Part shown: piece after piece, positions 53,714 to 62,300 of the stretch | Layout: every line of letters begins with the position of its first letter | Numbering within the stretch: position 1 is the stretch's first letter | From: Bacillus cereus group sp. RP43 | Lineage (GTDB): Bacteria; Bacillota; Bacilli; Bacillales; Bacillaceae_G | NCBI RefSeq assembly: GCF_040459645.1 | Contig: NZ_JARVHQ010000001.1 | Location: 3,596,001 to 3,660,000 of the forward strand | Direction: 5' to 3' | Length of the DNA stretch: 64,000 nt | The notes under the pieces: generated by a model | What the model was told of the DNA's origin: nothing | Databases searched by the model: none | The model's input: only the letters and a program-made list of their open reading frames with translations | Translations under genes and position numbers: made by a program

Positions 53714-53818
53714 CTACATTATGATAAATATAGAGGGAGGAACAAGTCGTTTCCTGCCTACATCATATATTTTTGATTTGAAGTATATGGGTAACGGAAC
53801 CGAGTCAGAATTTGACAT
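53714..53818 (-). CDS. Small ORF in the M-box leader
   Basis: 34 codons from ATG 53818 after GAGGAGGTGAGGAGC, a very strong ribosome site. The peptide begins MSNSDSVPLPIYFKSK and ends LVPPSIFIIM. It lies between the M-box terminator and the MgtA fragment, 100 bases before the latter. Proline pairs and its position recall leader peptides of mgtA genes, but no regulatory mechanism is shown. It may simply be a translated small protein. Confidence 0.55.
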   Translation of the reverse strand: MSNSDSVPLPIYFKSKIYDVGRKRLVPPSIFIIM

Positions 53819-53885
53819 GCTCCTCACCTCCTCTTTAATTTTTTAGTTATAATCTATACTATGAAATTACTCATAGCTTGCTAAC

Positions 53886-53920
53886 AAAAAAGACCCTTAC
53901 TCATAAGAGAGCAAAGGTCA
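53886..53920 (-). terminator. Expression-platform terminator of the M-box
   Basis: GACCTTTGCTCTC pairs with GAGTAAGGGTC around TTAT-like loop, followed by T6 on the minus strand. Confidence 0.88.
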
Positions 53921-53960
53921 TTGCATACACAAATAAGCGATTCCTAATATAATTAGAAAT

Positions 53961-54130
53961 CTACGGACCTCTCCCTCGCCGAGTTTTAGCACTGTATAGC
54001 ATAGGTTCATTACCAGCTACGTTAAGAAAAACCTTAATTCGATCATTCCTGTTGACCCATTGGCGTCTCTCGACATTTTTGGGCAGTAGCATTTCTCTAT
54101 ACAGGAGCCTCACCTAACAGAGACTTATTT
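53961..54130 (-). promoter_or_regulatory. M-box (ykoK) Mg2+ riboswitch aptamer
   Basis: On the minus strand the conserved blocks appear in order: GTTAGGTGAGGCTCC, TGTATAGAGA, TGCTACTGCCC, AAAAATGTC, GACGCCAATGGGTCAACAG, GTAGCTGG, CCTATGCTATACAGTGCTAAA and ACTCGGCG. These match the M-box consensus used by mgtE/mgtA leaders. High Mg2+ should favour the terminator at 53886-53920. Confidence 0.93.
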
Positions 54131-54144
54131 TAATTACATAGAAA

Positions 54145-54173
54145 ATGTTACTCTTATTTAAAATAGATGTCAA
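54145..54173 (-). promoter_or_regulatory. SigA-type promoter for the M-box transcript
   Basis: Perfect TTGACA, 17-bp spacer, TAACAT on the minus strand. The start would fall about 10 bases before the aptamer. Confidence 0.75.
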
Positions 54174-54245
54174 CACTTTGTATGGAAACTTTTCCTTATT
54201 ACAACAACTACCTCGAGTTTAGTACACTAATACGCATTCGGCTAC

Positions 54246-54347
54246 ATAAAGTGAAGGGCTTTTACGGGCAGTTAATCTCTATCTAACTTCTTTACTCCCG
54301 CTGAATTTTGAGATGGGAGTTTTACTGCCCACAAATAGCGGGATAAA
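54246..54347 (-). repeat. bcr1-like dispersed repeat, shortened, inverted copy
   Basis: Read on the minus strand it starts CCCGCTATTTGTGGGCAGTA and ends AGCCCTTCAC, flanked by TTTAT on both sides. The core is 92 bp: the right part with the C-rich hairpin is deleted relative to the copy at 24806. Confidence 0.8.
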
Positions 54348-54384
54348 TTACTTGAGCACATATTGCAAAAAATTAGCACATGAA

Positions 54385-54418
54385 AAATAAAACCCTTACG
54401 TTAAAATGTAAGGGTTTA
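54385..54418 (-). terminator. Terminator after the DUF350 operon
   Basis: AAACCCTTAC pairs with GTAAGGGTTT around an 8-base loop, then TATTTTT on the minus strand; it overlaps the stop codon. Confidence 0.85.
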
Positions 54419-54802
54419 ATATGTTACACAACCAGCAATTACAATTCCGATGGAAAGTGATAAAAACATAAGGAAAAGACCAACTGCTTGATTATCTTCT
54501 TCAAGGCTTTTATTAATATTAAAACGTGGTGTAAGCCATTCCGCTAAATAAAAGACAATAATTTGAGCTAATATCCCAACAGCTCCCCATGAAACCATAT
54601 CAAGAATTGAAATAGAATTAGCAGCCGTTGAATATAAAACGATAGCAAGACCAAGTAGTCTTCCTCCAAGTACATAGCTTACCGCTTTATTCCCTTGAGC
54701 CATTAACTTAAATTCCTTAACTTTCGTTGTCACTTCCATAAGAAAAAGACCGATACATAAAAGTCCAAGTGATACTGCTAAATATAGTAAAAAATTAATC
54801 AT
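54416..54802 (-). CDS. DUF350 membrane protein (YjfL-like)
   Basis: 128 residues with four membrane helices in two pairs (LLYLAVSLGLLCIGLFLM to start, then AIVLYSTAANSISILDMVSWG and a last pair). DUF350 pairs are found next to YjfC/YgiC-type ligases and DUF1190 proteins in E. coli. The protein is the third of a three-gene operon; its ATG overlaps the ligase stop (ATGA), giving translational coupling. Function unknown; a channel or membrane scaffold is possible. Confidence 0.85.
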   Translation of the reverse strand: MINFLLYLAVSLGLLCIGLFLMEVTTKVKEFKLMAQGNKAVSYVLGGRLLGLAIVLYSTAANSISILDMVSWGAVGILAQIIVFYLAEWLTPRFNINKSLEEDNQAVGLFLMFLSLSIGIVIAGCVTY

Positions 54803-56034
54803 TTATTTTCCTCCTTCTTAATACCTACCGGTAAATAATACGATTCATTTCCCGTAATTTTTTCTCCGGCACGTATACCGATGCTGCTCGCTTTTCCAGC
54901 AATTAAAAACGCCCCAAACACATACGACAGCTTCTCAATTCCTTTTTCAGTTTCCAAAAATACAACTGGAAGCTCTGTATATTTCTGAAATATAGGAAGT
55001 GACGATTTATACGTTTCATGTGCATTTCGAATCATAATGTTTGTATCCTTATCACGAATCGTAATCGTGTCACCTTCTCTACCGAACGAAGGTTTTTGAA
55101 CGAAAGGACTTTTCCCAAAAAATAAATCTGGCTCTAAATATGTAGGAAGCATATATTCTTTAATCCACTTTTGTTCCTCACTTGTGTAAAAAACACCTTC
55201 TTCTGCTAATCCCCAAATAAGACATTGAATTGATTTTGGCTGAAGTAAAAAGGCCGACAAAGGATTTATAATAAACAGCTTTCCTTCTTTTACAAATTGC
55301 AAAAGTTCTACTCCCACCAAATCCCCCGTTTCGGGATCTTGATCTTCAATCAAGTCTTCAATTGGATATGTTTGGCGATACAAAACATCAATTGGTACAC
55401 CATCTCTATCTACTAAAGTATCGTCTGCAATTCGAAGTTCTGTCATTGGCATCACTTTATTGTCAACATGGCATAGCCCACTCAAATACATAGTCGTATT
55501 CCAATCTTCTATATGTTCATGATGAGCTGTGAAAACAACATTTGGATCTTCCATTCCTTTTGTAGCCTCCATTACGGCTTTTGTAATACCGGAAGAAAGT
55601 AAGCGCTCTTGATTTGCATTTGGATCATCATAGCCTAATTCTTCACAAACTTTTCCATTCATTTGAAAGCATTCCACAATAAAAGTTGGAGTGTCACTAT
55701 TAAACTCAAGCATTTTAATACGATTATCCTCTGTTAAAGCAAAATCAAATCGTGAAATAACAGATTCAGGATACATTCCTTTCAGTCTAATAAAAGGCAA
55801 GCTTGCAGTTGGAAAACCGAGTTCAAGAAGCTGTTCATTAGATAAATTCCGAAGGATTCTAGCAGTCTTAAAAAATATCTTCCCCATTCGTTCAGTTGCT
55901 AATTGCAATTGTTTCATCGTTTGCTCTGTTATTGGAAAAACATGAAACAAACTATACTCACATTCATATAAATCCGACCAGAAATGAGGAGAATTCGAAT
56001 AAAATTCTTTTCGTTTCTTTATGTATTGCGACAT
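54799..56034 (-). CDS. Glutathionylspermidine synthase-like ATP-grasp protein (YgiC/YjfC type)
   Basis: 411 residues of the preATP-grasp plus ATP-grasp fold. Features: FWSDLYECEYSLFHVFPIT at the start, LKMLEFNSDTPT-type motif (KMLEFNSDTPTFIVE), WNTTMYLSG, and SFGREGDTITI near the C-terminus as part of the ATP site. Homologues form amide bonds between peptide and amine substrates; the amidase half of GspS is absent, and no glutathione is made by these bacilli, so the substrate is unknown. GGAGG lies within the stop region of the lipoprotein gene 3 bases upstream. Confidence 0.87.
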   Translation of the reverse strand: MSQYIKKRKEFYSNSPHFWSDLYECEYSLFHVFPITEQTMKQLQLATERMGKIFFKTARILRNLSNEQLLELGFPTASLPFIRLKGMYPESVISRFDFALTEDNRIKMLEFNSDTPTFIVECFQMNGKVCEELGYDDPNANQERLLSSGITKAVMEATKGMEDPNVVFTAHHEHIEDWNTTMYLSGLCHVDNKVMPMTELRIADDTLVDRDGVPIDVLYRQTYPIEDLIEDQDPETGDLVGVELLQFVKEGKLFIINPLSAFLLQPKSIQCLIWGLAEEGVFYTSEEQKWIKEYMLPTYLEPDLFFGKSPFVQKPSFGREGDTITIRDKDTNIMIRNAHETYKSSLPIFQKYTELPVVFLETEKGIEKLSYVFGAFLIAGKASSIGIRAGEKITGNESYYLPVGIKKEENK

Positions 56035-56037
56035 ATT

Positions 56038-56349
56038 TTAACCTCCAAATCCACCTTTTGAACCGCTTCCAATTCCACCTTTAAATTCGGCCGAAGATTG
56101 ATAAGTTTTAAACTCTGATGAATTTTTGAAGGTAGATTTATTTTGATAGTATTTACCCCCATAAAAGTAATGTCCCCGATAACCTGAACTACTATCATCA
56201 CACTGCCAAACACCAAGCTCATCATCCCAATCCCAATCAGAACAACTATTATCATTCGGTTCGGGGGGAATATCTTGCGCGCAGCCAAATAAAGTGCCCG
56301 TCATTAAAGATGTCAGGACACCACCTACTAGCCATTTCGTTTTTGTCAC
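56038..56349 (-). CDS. Small lipoprotein of the GspS-like/DUF350 cassette
   Basis: 103 residues from GTG 56349, seven bases after GGGGAG. A signal peptide (about 5-22) ends in the lipobox TLFGC, with C23 the likely lipidated residue. The mature part is short, Asp/Trp/Cys-rich at first (SCSDWDWDDELGVW) and then Gly/Ser/Phe-rich with GSGSKGGFGG at the end. The position corresponds to DUF1190 (YgiB/YjfM) in the enterobacterial version. It is the first gene of the operon. Confidence 0.82.
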   Translation of the reverse strand: MTKTKWLVGGVLTSLMTGTLFGCAQDIPPEPNDNSCSDWDWDDELGVWQCDDSSSGYRGHYFYGGKYYQNKSTFKNSSEFKTYQSSAEFKGGIGSGSKGGFGG

Positions 56350-56432
56350 CTTTGCACTCCCCTTTTTAAATTATATTTCTATTATATAAGATGTCATGAT
56401 AAAGTAGAAGAAAAAGGAAGAAGAGGGATAAA

Positions 56433-56882
56433 ATGCGATTGGAATATCGGCTCAATGATGAAACTAACGGGTATCCAGCTTTATGGAACTACGCAAATAT
56501 TTCTAATTCTGAAATTGTCGCGCGCATGACTTGTGAGTATTTCACAAAAGATGGAAATACATATATCGTTACTGCAACTTCAGTAGATCCAGACGGGACA
56601 GCAGTATTATATATACAAAAAGAAGTTTTTTTCAACGATCCTTCAGATCCTACATACTCGCACATAGGTTTTGAAATTAGAGAACTAAAGGAAGCAAGCT
56701 CAATTATGATAGAAAGTAAAGATGTTTGGAATTACGAGGACATCTTACCCTCTCTCCATTCAGATATTATATATATTCAACGGGATGGAATACATTTGGA
56801 ATTCACCCTAGATTCAAGAGAAATTGATGAAGACCGCAAATGCTATATTTATTATGGGAACTTTACAGGTAAATCTAGATAA
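56433..56882 (+). CDS. Hypothetical protein
   Basis: 149 residues, soluble, mostly beta. It starts RLEYRLNDETNGYPALWNY and later has YIVTATSVDPDGTAVLYIQ and IYIQRDGIHLEFTLDSRE. No signal peptide and no family I can name. It is divergent from the lipoprotein cassette with 83 bases between. GAGGGAT precedes the ATG. Confidence 0.75.
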   Translation: MRLEYRLNDETNGYPALWNYANISNSEIVARMTCEYFTKDGNTYIVTATSVDPDGTAVLYIQKEVFFNDPSDPTYSHIGFEIRELKEASSIMIESKDVWNYEDILPSLHSDIIYIQRDGIHLEFTLDSREIDEDRKCYIYYGNFTGKSR

Positions 56883-56902
56883 CATGAGCATATTTATTCA
56901 AC

Positions 56903-56936
56903 AAAAAAACCTTACGTATAAAACGTAAGGTTTTTT
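56903..56936. terminator. Bidirectional terminator
   Basis: AAAAAACCTTACGT pairs with ACGTAAGGTTTTTT around TATAAA. On the minus strand it ends the downstream structured RNA, on + the 149-residue gene. Confidence 0.92.
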
Positions 56937-56940
56937 ATAT

Positions 56941-57119
56941 AGTCCCACATATGCCGTTATCTATAGATGTCCATAAACCTGCTCTCACAGGTGGATGTTC
57001 TCACAAATGTTTGTAACTTCCTTCTTAAAAAGATGGCCTGCTATCTACATTTAAATATTGAACTTTCATATTATACTTATTGGTTTAAGACATACACAAG
57101 CTACGTACACCGTAGGAAT
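56941..57119 (-). ncRNA. Structured RNA, second of two tandem copies; 6S RNA-like
   Basis: About 179 bases. The ends form a closing helix (CCUACGG with UGUGGG region and GUGU with GCAU), an AUGUC/GACAU helix lies inside it, and the 3' half has the hairpin CCUGU-GAGA-GCAGG. A long apical helix is built on the CUUUUUAAGAAGG region. Compared with the first copy, base pairs are kept by compensatory changes (G-C to A-U in the closing helix; C-G to U-G in the hairpin). It ends in a terminator. Length, closing helix with CGGCA and internal bubble fit 6S RNA; the identity is an inference. Confidence 0.6.
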
Positions 57120-57140
57120 TTTATATACTGTTAGTTGAAA

Positions 57141-57323
57141 TAAGACCCCCGCAAGTGCCGTCTCTCGTAAATGTCCAAAAACCCGCTACTCGCAGGTGGA
57201 TGCCCTCACAGTTACCGTATATCTTCCTCCACAAGGAAGGCTTGATAATGGTCACTAAATATTGAGCTTCCGTAAAACTAACATCGGTTTTAGACATAAA
57301 TAAGTTACGCACACCGCAGGATG
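57141..57323 (-). ncRNA. Structured RNA, first of two tandem copies; 6S RNA-like
   Basis: About 183 bases. 5' CCUGCGGUGUGCG pairs with 3' CGGCACUUGCGGGG (one bulge), then AUGUC with GACAU, then a bubble, then an apical helix (GUGACC/GGUAAC and CUUCCU/AGGAAG). The 3' strand of the bubble can fold CCUGC-GAGUA-GCGGG. These are 6S RNA features, including the CGGCA at the closing helix as in E. coli 6S. It has its own promoter upstream. The open frame 57121-57312 is a by-product of this RNA. Confidence 0.6.
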
Positions 57324-57341
57324 TATTATTTACTTGTCGTT

Positions 57342-57370
57342 ATATTATCACATTGTTTCCAATGTGTAAA
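57342..57370 (-). promoter_or_regulatory. Promoter of the tandem RNAs with palindrome in the spacer
   Basis: TTTACA, 17-bp spacer, TAATAT on the minus strand. The spacer holds a perfect 7-4-7 palindrome (CACATTG-TTTC-CAATGTG, 57349-57366), a possible operator. Confidence 0.5.
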
Positions 57371-57441
57371 ATATAATATTTTTGAAGCAATCTCTTGCTT
57401 GTGACCTTATTTTAATACAAATTATTTTTGCATGCAAGTGA

Positions 57442-58275
57442 TTAATCTTCTTCTTTTGCAATTTGATTTTCTGGATAAGAAATCCAATCACTCCAGCTAC
57501 CTGTATACAATTTAACATTTCGAAAACCAGCTAATGTTAATGCAACTATGTTCGGACACGCTGTAACACCAGAACCACAATATACGATTGTTTCCTTCTC
57601 TTTATCAAGATTTTGGAAACGCCCTTGCTGTTCCTCTTCGTTTTTAAAGTGTCCCGATTCTAAAATCCCATCTTTCCAAAAATAGTTTACTGCCGTCGGA
57701 ATATGCCCTGCCTTCGAATCAACGAGTTCTTCAGCACCAGTATAACGTTTTGGCTCTCTAGAATCAATTAACGTAATATCTGTACCTGCATGAATATTCT
57801 CTTTGACCGTGTCCATCGTTACAATCATATTATCTTGTATGTTTGCTTGAAATGTTTTTCGGGCAACAACAGGAATTTCTGCCGTTATACGTAATCCATT
57901 CTCTTTCCAAGCTGGTATTCCGCCATCTAATATATACACTTTCTCATGTCCTACATAGTTTAATAACCACCATAAACGAGAGGCGTTTGCACCAGCTTGA
58001 CTGTCATACGCAATTACTGTCGTATGTTCATCAATACCAGCTTGTGAAAGCTTGTCTGCAAACTCCTCAATATTTGGCAACGGATGGCGGCCACCATGTT
58101 CTGCTACAGGACTTGATAAATCTAAATTCAAATCAAAATATAACGCATGAGGAATATGTTCTTCCTCATACTTTTCTTTACCCCAATTAGGATTCGCTAA
58201 ATCAAAACGACAATCGATTATACGGACATTCTCATCTTCTATATGCTCACGTAACCATTCGACTGTAACTATCAT
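57442..58275 (-). CDS. Two-domain rhodanese-type sulfurtransferase
   Basis: 277 residues with two rhodanese domains. The N-terminal inactive domain has RIIDCRFDLANPNWG and ends DGGIPAWKENG; the C-terminal domain has the active Cys in VYCGSGVTACP. The CG(S/T)GVTA loop is that of the thiosulfate/3-mercaptopyruvate sulfurtransferase group. It starts 2 bases after ypbS, with AAGAAGG as site. Probably works in cyanide or sulfur handling. Confidence 0.9.
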   Translation of the reverse strand: MIVTVEWLREHIEDENVRIIDCRFDLANPNWGKEKYEEEHIPHALYFDLNLDLSSPVAEHGGRHPLPNIEEFADKLSQAGIDEHTTVIAYDSQAGANASRLWWLLNYVGHEKVYILDGGIPAWKENGLRITAEIPVVARKTFQANIQDNMIVTMDTVKENIHAGTDITLIDSREPKRYTGAEELVDSKAGHIPTAVNYFWKDGILESGHFKNEEEQQGRFQNLDKEKETIVYCGSGVTACPNIVALTLAGFRNVKLYTGSWSDWISYPENQIAKEED

Positions 58276-58277
58276 CT

Positions 58278-58550
58278 TTAACGACCTTCTTTCTCTTGCA
58301 AACGACCTACATACTCCATAACCATATCTTTTGTAACAAGTTTACGCTGCAGTGCAACGCCATTTTTTGCAAGATCATTAATTTGCTTTGTTACAACATT
58401 AATAACATCAACCGAAAATTCTTTCCCATTTGATGCAAGTGATACCGCCGATTCAATAGCTGCTTCACGCTGCGCATCTAATTGTAAAAATGCTTTTACA
58501 ATTTCGTTTTGTTTACGAGAATGTGCTGTAATTGCTTTATGTACTTCCAT
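58278..58550 (-). CDS. YpbS-like DUF2533 protein
   Basis: 90 residues, all-helical and soluble: EVHKAITAHSRKQNEIVKAF, then AQREAAIESAV and a last helix KDMVMEYVGRLQEK. This is the DUF2533/YpbS pattern, also next to ypbR (dynA) in B. subtilis. No known function. GGGGGAAGAG precedes the ATG. It shares an operon with the rhodanese gene. Confidence 0.82.
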   Translation of the reverse strand: MEVHKAITAHSRKQNEIVKAFLQLDAQREAAIESAVSLASNGKEFSVDVINVVTKQINDLAKNGVALQRKLVTKDMVMEYVGRLQEKEGR

Positions 58551-58577
58551 CTTCTCTTCCCCCTAAATAATTTATAC

Positions 58578-59039
58578 TTATGTGTTTAATTTCATTGCAA
58601 GCCGAATCATATCACGACATACAATTCCATTTTCAATAATCTCTTCTTCATAATGCTTCGAAAAGTAATCAAAATCAATAGAAAAAATACGAAATCCACA
58701 TTTTTGATATAACGCAAGTTGTGAAATGCTAGAATTACCTGTACCAACTTCAAGCTTATACATATTATATTCTTTAGCTTTTTCTATTGCATGCAACAAT
58801 AACTCCTTACCAATACCTTTTCCTTGCATATGTTCTACAACCGCAATATTCATAATTTCCATTGTCCTTGGTCTTGTTTCCAAAAGCACATATACACCGA
58901 TAATTCTTTCTTCTTGTTTAGCTATATACGTAAACCCTCTCTGTACATATGCATCAATTTGGCTTTCACTTGGATCAGCAAGGAGCAATAAAGATTTCGG
59001 TATAGCTTCTTTCGAAATACGCTCAATTACAACAGACAT
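58578..59039 (-). CDS. GNAT-family N-acetyltransferase
   Basis: 153 residues, single GNAT domain. Acetyl-CoA loop: VVEHMQGKGIGKELLLHAIE; the later LYQKCGFRIFSIDFDYF is the C-terminal strand and helix. Similar proteins modify ribosomal or small substrates; none can be named. GAAGGGGGA precedes the ATG. Its start faces the plus-strand 84-residue gene. Confidence 0.87.
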   Translation of the reverse strand: MSVVIERISKEAIPKSLLLLADPSESQIDAYVQRGFTYIAKQEERIIGVYVLLETRPRTMEIMNIAVVEHMQGKGIGKELLLHAIEKAKEYNMYKLEVGTGNSSISQLALYQKCGFRIFSIDFDYFSKHYEEEIIENGIVCRDMIRLAMKLNT

Positions 59040-59110
59040 AAAAATTCCCCCTTCCCTATTGTTCTAAACCCCCCTTGTCTACCATAGATAATAGAAAGGA
59101 GGGATTCACC

Positions 59111-59365
59111 ATGGACAACAATGAGAAAAAATGCAACGTCATCTCTATTGATGGAAAGAAAAAGAAGAGCGACACATATTCCTATCCAAAATTAGTAGTA
59201 GAAAACAAAACGTATGAATTTTCTTCATTCGTCTTATGCGGTGAAACACCAGACGGCAGACGCTTAGTTCTTACCCATATGATTTCTACTGATGAGTTTG
59301 CAGGGTTTGTAAAATCTTTAGATACTGTACTACAAAAGAAAATTGAACGAATCTTTTTTTCATAA
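59111..59365 (+). CDS. Hypothetical small protein adjacent to dynA
   Basis: 84 residues from ATG 59111, which follows AAAGGAGGG; the frame upstream to 59075 lacks a site. A lysine-rich start (NVISIDGKKKKSDTYSYP) is followed by a compact alpha/beta part (FSSFVLCGETPDGRRLVLTHM, DEFAGFVKSL). I do not recognise the family. It is convergent with dynA with only 3 bases between stops. Confidence 0.75.
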   Translation: MDNNEKKCNVISIDGKKKKSDTYSYPKLVVENKTYEFSSFVLCGETPDGRRLVLTHMISTDEFAGFVKSLDTVLQKKIERIFFS

Positions 59366-59368
59366 CGG

Positions 59369-62300
59369 CTATTTAATATAAATTTCTTTTTCAATTTCTA
59401 CTAACTGCTTTTGTAGCTCTTCTTTACTTTGTTCATATAGTGATACATCAATTGTTTCAGCTAACGCGAATAATATACTTTCATAATAATTCTCAACATC
59501 TTGCTGCATCACTTTTTGGAATAGGTTCCATTTTGCATCCCACTCTTGCTTATAATGATGAACGAATAAATCTTCTTCATCAGCTACATAGTTTGATACG
59601 AAAGGTTCTAACACTCCTTTAGCGTCTTCTTGCATAAAAGCTTTATCATTTTTTTCAAAAAAGCTTTTTTCATTTTTAAAATGTGCTAGTGCCTTTTTAA
59701 AATCTTTTATTTCTATTGAAGGAAACGGCTCTTTATGTGTAATAACTTTATATTCATAATCCACTGTTCCACCCATAGAAATCGATTCATTTTCCACTTT
59801 GCAATTCACAACAATTTCATCCTTTGCACGCTTCATCGCTTCATCTATCCATTTTTCAAGACGTAATGATGTCGCACGCATTTCTTGTAATAAATCATGT
59901 TGAATAAATGAAACTAATTCCATTACACATTGTTGCAACTGCATCTTCACATTCCCATCTGTTCGTAACGACGCCGGATTAATAAATTCAGTAAACACAT
60001 CGTTATAGCGTAAAAATAGACGTTGGTGTACATAGTAAAGCAATTCTTTTACTTCATTTTGCATTGCTTGCTCTTCAGCAAGTACACTATATGATGAAAT
60101 AATATGAAGTAGCTGATTACGCTCTGCTTCATATTTTTTTGTTTGCTTCTCTTTCTCATCATTTCCCTGCTTTGCGCCATTTATCATATTTACAAGAAGC
60201 TGATTCGCCCCTTGCAATGCACCATATAAAGCATGCACAGATACAAGCATTAAATCCCGCATCATAAAGGACGTAAATGATTCTTCAAACTTAGTAATCC
60301 CAGAGTTTTGTAAAATACCATACTTTTCTTTATCAATACTTTTCCCTTGCTTTTCTTCAAGCGCACATAAACTTGAAATTGCAAATAAACGTGGATTTCT
60401 AATACCGTATTGCAGGAGCTGATCCGCAATATAACCTTTTACCATTTCAAGTTCTTCTTCAGATTGTGCTAAATCGGCAGCATTTATTAAGAAGAACATT
60501 TTATCAAGTGCAAATGTATCCTTTACACGACCGAGCTGAATTAAAAACTCACGATCTGCACGAGAGAAAACATGATTATAGTATGTTACGAATAAAATAG
60601 CATCTGCGTTTTTAATATACTGGAATGCAACATCCGTATGGCGAGCGTTAATAGAATCCGCCCCTGGTGTATCTACAAGAGCTACTCCTTGCCTTGTTAA
60701 AGCACAATCATAATAAAGCTCCATATACTCAACAAAGCATGATTTTTCTTCATTAGCTACATAATCAGAGAACTCCTCTAACGTAACTTGTACTTGTTCC
60801 CCTAAATGATTAGCAACTACCTCATATCCTTTTTGTACCGCTCGCAAAAAGCTAAATGTTGTTTTTTGCTTCCCGCTTGGTGAAGGGTATTTCATAATTT
60901 GATCAATTTTCGTTAACGCTTCTTCCAATGTAGCAATTTCATAGTGAAACATTTTATAAACAGCTTTCATATCTTCTAACAGCGCTTGCTCTGATTTAAA
61001 CTGGACAATTACCGTTCCATGTTGTTTATCTTCTGTAACTGGCAAAATCTGATTTATTGTTGCTGTCGTTGGGTTTGGCGATACAGGAAGTACCTTTTCA
61101 CCAAGCAATGCGTTAGCAAATGATGATTTCCCAGCACTAAAAGCTCCAAATAACGCTACTGTAAATTGCTTCGTTTCTACACGCTGTCTTTTTCCAACTA
61201 CTTCTTGCTGTAGATGTTTCAGTGTAGGCAATGGATCTAATATCGTTTCAGCTTTCTTCACTTTTTCTAATATACGCTGAATATTTAAAGCTTTCGTTCC
61301 TTTAATCTCTTCTTCACTAGCCGCTACGTTATCATTTACAATTTCTTGCTCTTGTAGTGTAAACTTCTCACTAACAACTTGTTTTTTACTTTGTAATATT
61401 TCGTCTATTTGCAATCCATCTGGTATAGAAACATGTTCATTCCAAATATCTCCTAAATAGCTCTCATATTCCTCATACGTCTTAATATATTGTAATTTCG
61501 TTTCTTTTGCTGTTTGTAACATCGTGTATTTTTCAAGTTCTTCTTCAATACGAGCAGTCTCTATCTTCACTTTCTTCTGCAATATATCCGTACTTTTCCC
61601 AAAGATTTGCTGAGATTTCATAAAGTATCTTTTCTTTAACTCATTTGCAATGTCAGCAGTATAAAGAAGTAAGTAATCACCGGTAAATCCAGCCCCTTGT
61701 TTAATTGTTTCAGCCAACACTTCCGGTCCGAAAGCAATCTCTAACGCATATATGTCTTTCCCTATTTCCTCTGTAAATAACCCTTCTTCTTTTAAGAAGG
61801 CTACAATAAATTCTTTCACATGAAAATCAAGTTGCGTTTCAACAGTTTTTTGAAGAGCAGAATAAAAAGCATCTACACGTCTCTGTTTTTCTTGCTCCGT
61901 CTTTCCTTTCGCAAATAACAAACCAACTTTAAACTTCGTTAATTTCGTCTCTAAATATTCATTTGCCAATTCTCTCATTTCAAATGGCATTAAATACGCG
62001 TTATCTAATATGGCTTGTAAACCTTTTATAAATTCATTTCTCACATCAGATTCTTTACTAGCCGCGCGATTTTTATTTTCAGCTAACTCTTCCTTTTTTT
62101 CAACTATCTCTGAAAGTGACAGTGGTGATGTTAATTCTTCTTCATATTTCATGAGATGTTTTTCATTTTCAGAAAGAATAAACGAACAATGTTCTTGCAG
62201 TAAATATTCTGTTTCTCGCTCCATTCCCTTTCTTACATACTGCTCTTTTTCTTTCATGATAGAAAAGATTAATGCTTCTAAACTTTGAATTTCATTGTAT

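Noticed and set aside
57121..57312. 63-codon open frame on the minus strand
   Set aside because: It coincides with the first structured RNA copy, has no ribosome site, and the second copy does not keep the frame.
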